From assembly GCA_018241265.1 (NCBI GenBank), contig JAFEEF010000019.1, positions 1 through 48,200 of the forward strand: a stretch of 48,200 nucleotides of DNA, read 5' to 3'. Source of the DNA: Pseudomonadota bacterium (GTDB taxonomy: Bacteria; Pseudomonadota; Gammaproteobacteria; Burkholderiales; Burkholderiaceae_C). Positions 8,286-18,916 of the stretch are shown piece by piece. A program made the translations under genes and the position numbers. The notes below the pieces were generated by a model that saw only the letters and a list, made by a program, of their open reading frames with translations, was not told the DNA's origin and made no database searches. The number at the start of each line of letters is the position of its first letter. Within the stretch, counting starts at the first letter, position 1.

Positions 8286-8313
8286 CACCGTCACCCATGC
8301 ACCGTCACCCATG
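8286..8313. repeat. Perfect 14-bp tandem duplication at the xdhC stop
   Basis: CACCGTCACCCATG occurs twice head to tail (8286-8299 and 8300-8313). The second copy contains the xdhC stop codon. It looks like a recent slippage duplication that left the reading frame unchanged and slightly lengthened the gap to the next gene. Confidence 0.8.
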
Positions 8314-9204
8314 GCAGCACGAATGCGCTTTCGCGACCGGCTTGGCAGGCTCGGCCGACGCGCAGCACGACGATGGCGCAGGCGCGGACGTCACCACGGC
8401 CTCGTCGACGACCGCCTGGCGTCTCGCCGCGACCACCGACGCCAGCACCGACAGCGCGATCTCCTCCGGCGTCAGCGCCGCGATCGGATAGCCGGCCGGC
8501 GCGACGATCGCGGCCACCGCGGCGGCATCGTGGCCGGCGGCCTTCAGCGACTCGCGCAGCACCGCCGCCTTGCGCGCGCTGGCGATGAACGACACCTGGC
8601 GTGCCCGCAGCGACAAGGCGGCCGACAGCCCCTGCAGATCGCGTCGTCCCTGGGTCGCGACGACGACGAATGCGCCGGGCTCGATGGCACCGGCGAGCGC
8701 GGCAGCGTCATCGTTCGCATGCACGGCGCGCGCATCGGGAAACAGCCCGGCATCGGCGCCATGCGCCACCACGCTGACCGCGAAGCCGACGCGCGGCGCG
8801 AGACCGGCGAGCGCCTGCGCCACCGGCGAATCGCCGATCACGACCAGCCGCTCCATCGGCAGCACCGGATCGACGAACAGCTCGAGCGTGCCGCCCGAAT
8901 GGCAGGCCATGCCGAACTCGAGTACGTCGCCGAGGTCGCGCTCGCTGCCCTCCTCGGCCGGCGCGATGCGGATCATCCGGGCACGTCCGTCGGCCAGCGC
9001 CTGCCGCACCGTGCGCAGCACCGCCGGCTGCGCGCAGCCGCCGCCGACCCAGCCCTCGAAGCGGCCGTCGCCGGTGACGAGCGCCTTGTCGCCCGGCCGC
9101 GCCGATGCCGGCGGCAGCGCACGCACGACACTGACGAAGGCATAGGGCGTACCCGCGGCCTGCATGCGCTGGGCCGCGCCGAAGACATCGTGGTTGGTCA
9201 TCAT
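8305..9204 (-). CDS. coxF: XdhC/CoxF-family molybdenum-cofactor insertion factor
   Basis: 299 residues. The N-terminal XdhC_CoxI domain contains GRFEGWVGGGCAQPAV and FGMACHSGGTLELFVDP. A Rossmann-type C-terminal domain starts at ERLVVIGDSPVAQAL (the related proteins have GxGxxA) and includes VVVATQGR and IVAPAGYPIAALTPEEIALS. The family binds the finished or sulfurated molybdenum cofactor and delivers it to the apoenzyme. AGGAG precedes the ATG at 9204 by 5 bases. The last 25 residues form a Cys tail (SSCCAS and HSCCHG) that may bind metal. It follows coxE by 7 bp and belongs to the cox maturation set. Confidence 0.9.
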   Translation of the reverse strand: MMTNHDVFGAAQRMQAAGTPYAFVSVVRALPPASARPGDKALVTGDGRFEGWVGGGCAQPAVLRTVRQALADGRARMIRIAPAEEGSERDLGDVLEFGMACHSGGTLELFVDPVLPMERLVVIGDSPVAQALAGLAPRVGFAVSVVAHGADAGLFPDARAVHANDDAAALAGAIEPGAFVVVATQGRRDLQGLSAALSLRARQVSFIASARKAAVLRESLKAAGHDAAAVAAIVAPAGYPIAALTPEEIALSVLASVVAARRQAVVDEAVVTSAPAPSSCCASAEPAKPVAKAHSCCHG

Positions 9205-9211
9205 GGAACTC

Positions 9212-10381
9212 CTAGGTCAACAGGGCGCCGGCACGTTCGAGGCTGGCCAGGTCGTGCAGCGGCGCGTAGCGTTCGATCAGGCCGGCGCAGGCGACCAGCG
9301 CCTGTGAAGCCGGCGGCATCGCGGTCGGATGCAGCCACGACAGGCGCACGCCCTTGCCGCGCAGCCGCGCGAGCTGCGCCGCGAGCTCGTCGGGCGGATC
9401 GCTGTCGTAGCCGTCCGACAGGATCAGCACGCGCGCGCCGCGGTTCAGCCCCGCGCGCGCGTGCACGTCGACGAAGTCGCCGATGCTGGTCGCGATGCGG
9501 GTGCCGCCGGCGAAGCCCGCGGTCACCGCATTGACCTTCTCCTGAACCCGAGCCGAGTCGCGCTGCAGCAGCGGCGTGACTTCGGCGAGCCGCGTGTGGA
9601 ACACGAACACGCGCGCGTCGAGCACGCCGACGAAGGCGCGCGCGACGCGCAGGAAGAACTGCGCATGCGTCTCCATCGAGCGGCTCACGTCGACCAGCAC
9701 GAAGACGCGCGGGCGCTCGCGGCGCGCGCGCCGCCACGCCGGCGCGACGGGCTCGCCGCCGGTGCGCAGGCTGGCGCGCAAGGTATGCCGGACATCGAGG
9801 CGCCGCCCGCGCGCATGCGCCTGCCAGCGCCGCATCAGCCGCTTGCGCAAGCGGCGCGCGATCGCATCGACGATGCGTTCGAGGCGCGCCAGATCCTGCG
9901 GCAGCCAGAGCGCGAAGTCGCGGTTCTCGAGCGCCTCGGTGCGGCTCGCGCCGCCCTGCGCGCGCGTGTCGGCTTGCTGCTCGGAGACGCCGGAAGGCGC
10001 ATCGCCCGCCAGCGTGTCGCCGCCGGGCCGCTGCGGTGACGTCGCATCGCCGCCTTCCGACTGCAGCGTCTGCACGATCTGCCGCAGGTCGCGCCGCGGA
10101 CGCGTCATCCCGCTGGTGCGCGTCGAGCCCTGCAGGCGATCGGCCTGCCAATAGCGCTGGTAGAGATCGGGGTACTTGCGCCAGTCGCTCGCGCCGTGGC
10201 AGGCGATCGCGCGCCACGCGCTCTTCAATGGCCGCGCGTCGAGGCTGCCGAGCGCGGCCGCCGCCTGCACCATCGCCTGCTGCTCGGGAATGCCGACCGC
10301 AAGCCCGTGGTCGCGCAGATGCGTCGCGAAGCCGGCGATCGCGTCGAGGATGCCGGGCGTCTCCGTGATAGGCATGCTCAT
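9212..10381 (-). CDS. coxE: CoxE-like von Willebrand factor A protein (CO dehydrogenase maturation)
   Basis: 389 residues. The C-terminal VWA domain shows the metal-ion-dependent adhesion site DVSRSMETH at about residues 225-235, then AGGTRI and LSDGYDSDPPDEL. The N-terminal half is helical and basic, typical of CoxE. It starts with MSMPITET at 10381 and overlaps the coxD stop by 4 bases (ATGA), so the pair is translationally coupled. MoxR ATPase plus VWA pairs act as metal-insertase chaperones; in Oligotropha CoxD and CoxE are needed to build the Cu-S-Mo site. Confidence 0.9.
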   Translation of the reverse strand: MSMPITETPGILDAIAGFATHLRDHGLAVGIPEQQAMVQAAAALGSLDARPLKSAWRAIACHGASDWRKYPDLYQRYWQADRLQGSTRTSGMTRPRRDLRQIVQTLQSEGGDATSPQRPGGDTLAGDAPSGVSEQQADTRAQGGASRTEALENRDFALWLPQDLARLERIVDAIARRLRKRLMRRWQAHARGRRLDVRHTLRASLRTGGEPVAPAWRRARRERPRVFVLVDVSRSMETHAQFFLRVARAFVGVLDARVFVFHTRLAEVTPLLQRDSARVQEKVNAVTAGFAGGTRIATSIGDFVDVHARAGLNRGARVLILSDGYDSDPPDELAAQLARLRGKGVRLSWLHPTAMPPASQALVACAGLIERYAPLHDLASLERAGALLT

Positions 10382-11301
10382 GCGCGCGACGCCACGACAC
10401 CCGTCGATCGCGGGCCTTCGACGAGCTGCGCGATGCGCACCGCGTCGATCTGGAAGCGGTCGGCTCGGGTCTTCAGCAGGCAGGCCAGCGTCTTCGCGAT
10501 GTCTTCCGCATCGTCCGGCAGGCGCCGATGGCCGAGCCGATGCAAGGCCTTGATCCAGTCGAGCGTCTCGGCGATGCCGGGCGCCTTCAGCAGGTCTTCC
10601 TTGCGCAGCCGCTGCACGAAGCCGACCGCCTCGTCGACCAGATGCAGCTCGGCCTGCGGCAAGGTGTGGCGCACGATCGCGATCTCGCGCGCCAGGGTCG
10701 GATAGTCGAGGTAGTGGTAGAGGCAGCGCCGGCGCAGCGCATCCGACAGCTCGCGCGTGCCGTTGCTCGTCAGCACGACCCACGGCACATGGCGCGCCTG
10801 CAGGGTGCCGAGCTCCGGCACGGTGATCTGCCAGTCGGCCAGCACCTCGAGCAGGAAGGCCTCGAAGGCTTCGTCGGCGCGGTCGATCTCGTCGATCAGC
10901 AGCACGCACGGGTCGGCGCTCGCGATCGCGGTCAGCAGCGGCCGCTCGAGCAGGTAGTCGCGCGCGAAGAGGTCGGTGTCGGCCAGCGCGCGGCGCTCGA
11001 CCGCGACGTCGTTGGCGGCCGGACGGCTCTCGTGCAGCCGGATCGCGAGCAGCTGGCGGCCGTAGTTCCATTCGTAGGCCGCCTGCTGCAGGTCGAGGCC
11101 TTCGTAGCACTGCAAGCGCACCAGGCGGCGCGACTGCGCGCGCGCCAGCGCCGCGGCCACCGCGGTCTTGCCGACGCCGGCATCGCCTTCGATCAGCAGC
11201 GGCCGCTCGAGCGACTGCGCGAGCCACAGCGTGGTCGCGAGATCCGGGTCGGCGATGTAGCCGGCCTGGTGCAGCGCCTCGCGCAAGCCTTGCTCGGTCA
11301 T
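10378..11301 (-). CDS. coxD: CoxD-like MoxR-family AAA+ ATPase
   Basis: 307 residues, close to CoxD length. Walker A is GDAGVGKTA (about residues 40-48), Walker B CVLLIDEIDRA, sensor VVLTSNGTREL, and there is an Arg-rich RRRCLYHYLDYP segment as in MoxR proteins. In CO oxidisers this ATPase matures the bimetallic active site: sulfuration of Mo and Cu insertion. Only one Met is plausible as start (MTEQGL, 11301), preceded by GGTGAG. It sits 17 bp after coxG and overlaps coxE. Confidence 0.93.
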   Translation of the reverse strand: MTEQGLREALHQAGYIADPDLATTLWLAQSLERPLLIEGDAGVGKTAVAAALARAQSRRLVRLQCYEGLDLQQAAYEWNYGRQLLAIRLHESRPAANDVAVERRALADTDLFARDYLLERPLLTAIASADPCVLLIDEIDRADEAFEAFLLEVLADWQITVPELGTLQARHVPWVVLTSNGTRELSDALRRRCLYHYLDYPTLAREIAIVRHTLPQAELHLVDEAVGFVQRLRKEDLLKAPGIAETLDWIKALHRLGHRRLPDDAEDIAKTLACLLKTRADRFQIDAVRIAQLVEGPRSTGVVASRA

Positions 11302-11318
11302 CGCGTGCTCACCGCTCG

Positions 11319-11966
11319 TCAGGCCCGCTTGCCGAAGAGGCCACCGAACCAGCCCTTGATCAGCGCCCAGACGACCGCGAGCGCGTTCAGTTCCTGGACC
11401 GGCCGCGGCGCCGCAGCGGCCACCATCGGTTGCGGTTGCGGTTGCGGTGGTCGTGCGGATGCGCCGACGTCGGCCTGCGGACTCGCGGCCAACGCCGGTT
11501 CGGGCGGCGCCACCGCCTGTGCCGCCGCGCGGAAGTTGTCGGCGAACTGTCCGAGCATCATGTCCGACACCGGCACCAGCAGCCGCGAGCCGAACTGCGC
11601 GAGCTTGCCGCTGACGATCACGGTGGCGCTGCCGATCAGCATCGACGTTCCCGGCGCCTCGCCCGCCTCCACCGACGCTGCGAGCTGCATCGAGGCACTC
11701 GATCCGCCGCGGTCGCTGCCCTTGCCGAGCATCTCCAGGCGGCGCCCCGCCGCATCGAGCCCGAGCACCTCGATGTCGCCGTTGAAGCTCATCGTCGCCG
11801 GGCCGACCTTGGCCTTCACGGTGCCCTTGTAGTGCTGCGGATCGATCTCGTCGGTGATCGCCGCGCCGGGCATGCAGCCGGCCACCGCGCGGATGTCGGA
11901 GAGCACGGCCCAGGCCTGCTCGATGCTCGCGTCGAGCGGATAGCGCTTGTCGAGTTTGACTTCCAC
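11319..11966 (-). CDS. coxG: CoxG, SRPBCC-fold membrane-docking subunit of CO dehydrogenase
   Basis: 215 residues. Residues 1-150 are the CoxG/SRPBCC fold (AWAVLSDIRAVAGCMPGA, GTVKAKVGPA, SGKLAQFGSRL). A Pro/Gln/Ala-rich linker (about 165-185) and a C-terminal hydrophobic helix (NALAVVWALIKGWFGGLFGK) follow, well suited to touching the membrane. CoxG is known to recruit the enzyme to the cytoplasmic membrane for electron delivery. The ATG directly abuts the coxL stop with no gap, which suggests coupled translation. Confidence 0.92.
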   Translation of the reverse strand: MEVKLDKRYPLDASIEQAWAVLSDIRAVAGCMPGAAITDEIDPQHYKGTVKAKVGPATMSFNGDIEVLGLDAAGRRLEMLGKGSDRGGSSASMQLAASVEAGEAPGTSMLIGSATVIVSGKLAQFGSRLLVPVSDMMLGQFADNFRAAAQAVAPPEPALAASPQADVGASARPPQPQPQPMVAAAAPRPVQELNALAVVWALIKGWFGGLFGKRA

Positions 11967-14381
<2,415 letters not shown>

Positions 14382-14402
14382 GGGGTGGCGTCTCCTGGTC
14401 GA

Positions 14403-14894
<492 letters not shown>

Positions 14895-14920
14895 CGTGAT
14901 CTCCGTGTTCGTGTTCTCGA

Positions 14921-15784
14921 TCAGGCGCAGCGCGAGGCCGCCTTGCGCAGCGCGCGCTTGACCATCTCGCCGCCCATCGCCGTCTTGTAGGCGACGTCGC
15001 CGCGCAGGTCCTCGGCCGGATCGCAGACCGCACGCGCCAGCGCCGCCGCGTCCTCGATCGCCGCGGCGTCGAGCGCCTTGCCGATCAGCGCCTGCTCGGC
15101 GCCGGTTGCGCGGATCGCCGTCGGCGCGAGGTTGGTCAATGCGATGCGCACCGACGCGACCTTGCCGGCCGCCATGCGCATCACGACCGCGGCACCGGCG
15201 GTCGCCCAGTCGCCGGTCTTGCGCTTCAGCTTCTCGTAGGCCCAGCCGGTATCGGAAGCGAAAGGCGCGATGCGGATCTCGGTCAGCAACTCGTCTTCCG
15301 CCAGCTCCGTCATGTAGGTGCCGTGGAAGAAGCGATCGGCCGCGACGCTGCGCCGGCCGTTCGGGCCTTCGAGCACCAGGGTCGCGTCCAGTGCCAGCGC
15401 GAGCGCCGGATGGTCGTTGCCCGGATCGCCGTGCGCGATGTCGCCGCCTATCGTGCCGCGGTTGCGCACCTGCGGGTCGGCGATCTGGCGCGCCGCCTCG
15501 GGCAGCAGCGGCAGCTTCTGCTGCAAGAGCGCCGACGCGATCAGCTCGTTCTCGACCGTCATCGCGCCGATCACGATCTGCCCGCCGTCCTCGCGGATGC
15601 CGCGCAGGCCGGGAATGCGGTTGATGTCGATCAGGTGCGCCGGCTGCGCGAAGCGCAGCTTCATCATCGGCAGCAGCGAGTGGCCGCCGGCGAGGATCTT
15701 CGCATCGCCGCCGAGCTCGGCGAGCAGCTTGATGGCATCTGGCACGCTGGTCGGCGCGTGGTAGTCGAACGCGGCGGGAATCAT
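14921..15784 (-). CDS. coxM: CoxM, CO dehydrogenase medium FAD subunit
   Basis: 287 residues, matching the family (about 288). The two FAD motifs are AGGHSLLP (after KIL) and [14 protein letters not shown]. It passes electrons from CoxS towards the quinone pool. Start MIPAAFDYH at 15784 has GAGGAG about 10 bases upstream; the frame stays open further upstream but that part is unlike CoxM. First structural gene of the operon in the M-S-L order typical of form I clusters. It follows a 160-bp regulatory gap after rcoM. Confidence 0.95.
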   Translation of the reverse strand: MIPAAFDYHAPTSVPDAIKLLAELGGDAKILAGGHSLLPMMKLRFAQPAHLIDINRIPGLRGIREDGGQIVIGAMTVENELIASALLQQKLPLLPEAARQIADPQVRNRGTIGGDIAHGDPGNDHPALALALDATLVLEGPNGRRSVAADRFFHGTYMTELAEDELLTEIRIAPFASDTGWAYEKLKRKTGDWATAGAAVVMRMAAGKVASVRIALTNLAPTAIRATGAEQALIGKALDAAAIEDAAALARAVCDPAEDLRGDVAYKTAMGGEMVKRALRKAASRCA

Positions 15785-15875
15785 CGCGGGGCGTCTCCTC
15801 GAGGTGTACGGCCACGCCTGCCGGCGATGGCACGATGCACACGCTAAGGGCGAATCCGCGCGCCGACCATTGGGG

Positions 15876-15928
15876 GCGCACGAACGGAGCGCAGCCGTGC
15901 ACCGGCTGCGCGCAACGCGCACGAACGG
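15876..15928 (-). promoter_or_regulatory. Probable RcoM (LytTR) operator region upstream of coxM
   Basis: On the coding strand CCGTTCGTGCGC occurs twice (15917-15928 and 15876-15887), 41 bp apart start to start. A 9-bp perfect inverted repeat lies between them (arms 15889-15897 and 15903-15911, loop TGCAC). The core TCCGTTCGT of the downstream copy fits the general LytTR-domain consensus and resembles the AlgR box CCGTTCGTC. The sites lie about 90-145 bp before the coxM ATG. Binding by RcoM is inferred, not shown. Confidence 0.6.
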
Positions 15929-15944
15929 CGAGAACCCGGAGCCG

Positions 15945-16685
15945 CTACTGCGGAATCCCGAGCCGCTGCATCAGCTTCTGGACTTGTGCGCGAGCCACCG
16001 GGATCGGCGCCTCCTCGCCCGTCATGCCGAGCGACACGCGGCCGTCGTCGCGCACGATCTGCGTCGCATAGCGCAGGTTGGCGATGTGGCTGCGGTGTAC
16101 GCGCAGGAACAGCTCGGGGTCGAGCCGCAGTTCGAGGTCGCCGATGTTCAGGTTGCAGAAGTAGCTGCCCTGCGCCGACTTGATCCAGGTGTAGTGGCCT
16201 TCGGAGCGGATGCTCGACACCGTGTCGGCATCGACCAGCACGATGCGGTTGTGCTGCACCGCCGGGATCTTGCTGAGCTGGCGCTTCGCGTCGGGACGCG
16301 GCGCGGCGTCTTCCGTGACGACGCTCTCGGTGATGTCGTAGAACACCAGCGTGTAGCCGACGCCCTCGCCGCCGCCGTCGGTCATGCGGCTGACCTTGAT
16401 CAGCAGCACCCGCTCCGGAATGTTGATGATCATCGTCATCGGCGGCGGGTTCGTGACCGGACACTCGGCCGCCTGGTCGATCATGAACTTGACCTTGGAA
16501 CGCGAGCGCTCCGGGTGGAACGCCAGCACGACCCGATTGAACGGCTCCATCTCGTCGACCGGCAGCACGCGGTGCGCGAAGGTGTTCATCGACACCACGC
16601 GCAGGTCGCAGTCGAGGTGCACGATGCCCACGTCGGAGCGTTCGAGCAGGTAGAGGACGGAACTGGAGTGGTCGCGTGCGTTCAT
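15945..16685 (-). CDS. rcoM: RcoM, heme-PAS/LytTR carbon monoxide-responsive transcription activator
   Basis: 246 residues. PAS domain about 8-122, LytTR DNA-binding domain about 140-246 (SEGHYTWIK, YFCNLNIGDLE, RVHRSHIANL). In the characterised Burkholderia xenovorans RcoM, His74, Cys94 and Met104 are heme ligands. The equivalents here are His57 (FHPERSR), Cys75 (ECPVTNPPP) and Met85 just before INIPER, with the same 10-residue Cys-to-Met step. RcoM switches on cox genes when CO displaces the Met. ATG at 16685 begins the PAS helix; the frame continues upstream without family likeness. It precedes coxM in the same direction by 160 bp. Confidence 0.93.
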   Translation of the reverse strand: MNARDHSSSVLYLLERSDVGIVHLDCDLRVVSMNTFAHRVLPVDEMEPFNRVVLAFHPERSRSKVKFMIDQAAECPVTNPPPMTMIINIPERVLLIKVSRMTDGGGEGVGYTLVFYDITESVVTEDAAPRPDAKRQLSKIPAVQHNRIVLVDADTVSSIRSEGHYTWIKSAQGSYFCNLNIGDLELRLDPELFLRVHRSHIANLRYATQIVRDDGRVSLGMTGEEAPIPVARAQVQKLMQRLGIPQ

Positions 16686-16785
16686 GCGCGGGCAGGCCGG
16701 CGGATCCGGCAGGAAAGTATGCACCGCCGCGGCGCGCGGCGCAGGCCCGGATCGACCCGGGCTTGCGGGGTACGTCGAACCGATC

Positions 16786-17613
16786 TCACCCGAGGCGCTC
16801 GACTCCCATGCCGAACGCATAGCCGTCCATCCCGAGGTCGCCGAACGTCAGGCTGGCGTGCAAGCGTTCGCCCGGCACGCCCCCGCCGGCACCCGCCGCC
16901 ACATAGAACGGCAGCAGGTGCTCGTCGGTCGGGTGCATCAGCGCGGCATGCGGTGCCTGCGCCCGATAGTCGAACAACGCCGGCCAGTCGGCCGCGGCCG
17001 TCTTCGCGACGAACCAGTCGCGAAACGCCGTGCTCTCGGGCGTCGCCGGCGCGTCCTCGCGCCCCATGCGGCCGCCGGAGAACACGCGCCGCAGGTTGTG
17101 CGTGATGCTCCCGCTGCCGATCACGAGCACGCGCTCATCGGCCAGTGGCGCGAGCGCCTCGCCCAGGCGATAGAGCTGTGCCGGCGACCAGTTCGGCGGC
17201 CACGCGAGCGGCAGCACCGGCACGTCGGCGTCCGGCCACATCGAGCGCAGCGGCACCCAGATGCCGTGGTCGAGTCCGCCTCCTTCGGTGCGGTGCCATG
17301 GGAGCCCCGCGGCCGACAGCAACGCGCCGACGCGCTCGGCCAGCGCCGGCGCGCCGGGCGCGTCGTAGCGCAGCGTGTGGAGCTTCGGGTCGAAGCCGCC
17401 GAAGTCGTAGACCGCTTCGTGACGAGGTGCGGCCAGCAGCACCGGCTCGCGCGTCAGGCTGTGCGCCGAGACCATGACGATCGCCTTCGGGCGGCCGTAG
17501 GCGGCGTCGATCGCCGGCCCGAGCGTGCGCCACCACGCGCCGGCCTCGCGGCCTTCGAGCGCCGTCATCGGCGAACCGTGCGACAGGAACAGGGTAGGCA
17601 GTCGGGTGTTCAT
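16786..17613 (-). CDS. DODA-type class III extradiol dioxygenase (YgiD-like)
   Basis: 275 residues. Family marks are PTLFLSHGSPM at the N-terminus (first metal His), IVMVSAHS with a second His, GLDHGIWVPL and VIGSGSITHNLR, then HPTDEHLLPF near the C-terminus. Members of the 4,5-DOPA dioxygenase (LigB-like) family open catecholic rings with a divalent metal; the natural substrate is unknown. ATG at 17613 gives the standard N-terminus; a TTG at 17652 would add 13 residues. No operon link to rcoM is implied, as 100 bp separate them. Confidence 0.9.
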   Translation of the reverse strand: MNTRLPTLFLSHGSPMTALEGREAGAWWRTLGPAIDAAYGRPKAIVMVSAHSLTREPVLLAAPRHEAVYDFGGFDPKLHTLRYDAPGAPALAERVGALLSAAGLPWHRTEGGGLDHGIWVPLRSMWPDADVPVLPLAWPPNWSPAQLYRLGEALAPLADERVLVIGSGSITHNLRRVFSGGRMGREDAPATPESTAFRDWFVAKTAAADWPALFDYRAQAPHAALMHPTDEHLLPFYVAAGAGGGVPGERLHASLTFGDLGMDGYAFGMGVERLG

Positions 17614-17680
17614 GCTGTCATTGGACCGCCACGGCGCCGCGCGGTCGTTCAAGCGCGTCGCATCCAGGGTTCAATGCGTT

Positions 17681-18784
17681 TCACGTCGGCTCGAGCCTCG
17701 CCGCGATCGCCTGCCCCATCTCGGTCGTCGACGCGCTGCCGCCGAGATCGGGCGTGCGCGGCCCTTCGATCAGCACCGTCTCGATCGCCTCGACGATCGC
17801 ATCGTGCGCCGCGCGCGCCGCCCCCTGACCGCGGCCGAGGAAGTCCAGCATCATCGCGCCCGACCAGATCATCGCGACCGGATTGGCGATGTTCTTGCCG
17901 TAGATGTCGGGCGCCGAGCCATGCACCGGCTCGAACAGCGACGGGTGGCGCCGGTCCGGGTTCAGATTGGCCGATGGCGCCAGGCCGATCGTGCCGGTGC
18001 AGGCCGGCCCGAGGTCGGACAGGATGTCGCCGAACAGGTTGGTCGCGACGACGACATCGAAGCGGTCCGGCTGCAGCACGAAGCGCGCCGACAGGATGTC
18101 GATGTGGTGCTTCTCGACCGCGATGCCCGGATAGCGGCGCGCCATCTCGTCGGCGCGCTCGTCCCACCACGGCATGCTGATCGAGATGCCGTTCGACTTC
18201 GTCGCGACATCGAGCTTCTTGCGCGCACGCGACTGCGCGAGCTCGAACGCGAACTTCATCACCCGCTCGGTGCCGTGGCGCGTGAAGACCGCCTGCTGCA
18301 CGACGAACTCGCGCTCGGTGCCTTCGAACATGCGTCCGCCGATGGCGCTGTATTCGCCCTCGGTGTTCTCGCGCACGATGTAGAAATCGATGTCGCCGGC
18401 CTTGCGCGGCCTGCCCCCGACGTCGACCAGCGGGCACGGCACGCCGTCGAACAGGCGCACCGGCCGGAGGTTCACGTACTGGTCGAATTCGCGCCGGAAC
18501 TTGATCAGCGAGCCCCACAGCGAGACGTGGTCGGGCACCGTCGCGGGCCAGCCTACCGCGCCGAAATAGAGCGCGTCGTGCCCTTCGAGCCTAGCCTTCC
18601 AGTCGCCCGGCATCATCTGGCCGTGCTGGGCGTAGTAGTCGCAGCTCGCCCATTCGATCGGCGTGAACTCCAGCGTCAGACCGAAGCGCCGCGCCGCCGC
18701 CTCGAGCACGCGCAGCCCTTCCGGCATCACCTCCTTGCCGATGCCGTCGCCCGGGATGACGGCGATGCGGAAGCGCTCGGACAT
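17681..18784 (-). CDS. Tartrate dehydrogenase / D-malate dehydrogenase-like (isopropylmalate dehydrogenase superfamily)
   Basis: 367 residues. IPGDGIGKEV opens the protein. YIVRENTEGEYS, NLFGDILSDL and EPVHGSAPDI are hallmarks of the NAD-dependent beta-decarboxylating dehydrogenases. GAVGWPATVPDHVSLWGSL matches the TtuC/DmlA branch rather than LeuB. Such enzymes oxidise D-malate, tartrate or 3-isopropylmalate. AGGAG lies about 9 bases before the ATG. It is divergent from an NCS1 transporter, with a candidate GntR operator in the gap, so transport and catabolism of one substrate is a reasonable guess. Confidence 0.88.
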   Translation of the reverse strand: MSERFRIAVIPGDGIGKEVMPEGLRVLEAAARRFGLTLEFTPIEWASCDYYAQHGQMMPGDWKARLEGHDALYFGAVGWPATVPDHVSLWGSLIKFRREFDQYVNLRPVRLFDGVPCPLVDVGGRPRKAGDIDFYIVRENTEGEYSAIGGRMFEGTEREFVVQQAVFTRHGTERVMKFAFELAQSRARKKLDVATKSNGISISMPWWDERADEMARRYPGIAVEKHHIDILSARFVLQPDRFDVVVATNLFGDILSDLGPACTGTIGLAPSANLNPDRRHPSLFEPVHGSAPDIYGKNIANPVAMIWSGAMMLDFLGRGQGAARAAHDAIVEAIETVLIEGPRTPDLGGSASTTEMGQAIAARLEPT

Positions 18785-18881
18785 GGCTCGGACTCCTGCG
18801 GGATGGGATCGCCGGCGATCGTAGCGGCTGACGAGCGCGGGCAAACCCCGATCGCGCACCGCGCTCCGGTTGCCTACTTTG

Positions 18882-18891
18882 TTGCATACAA
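18882..18891. promoter_or_regulatory. Candidate GntR (FCD-type) operator
   Basis: TTGCATACAA is an 8-of-10 symmetrical site close to the TTGTATACAA-like operators of FCD-type GntR regulators. It lies in the 132-bp divergent gap between the dehydrogenase and the NCS1 transporter, 26 bp before the transporter ATG, where a repressor could control both directions. The regulator gene itself follows the transporter. Confidence 0.5.
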
Positions 18892-18916
18892 GATTGCGTC
18901 CAACGACGGAGAGACC

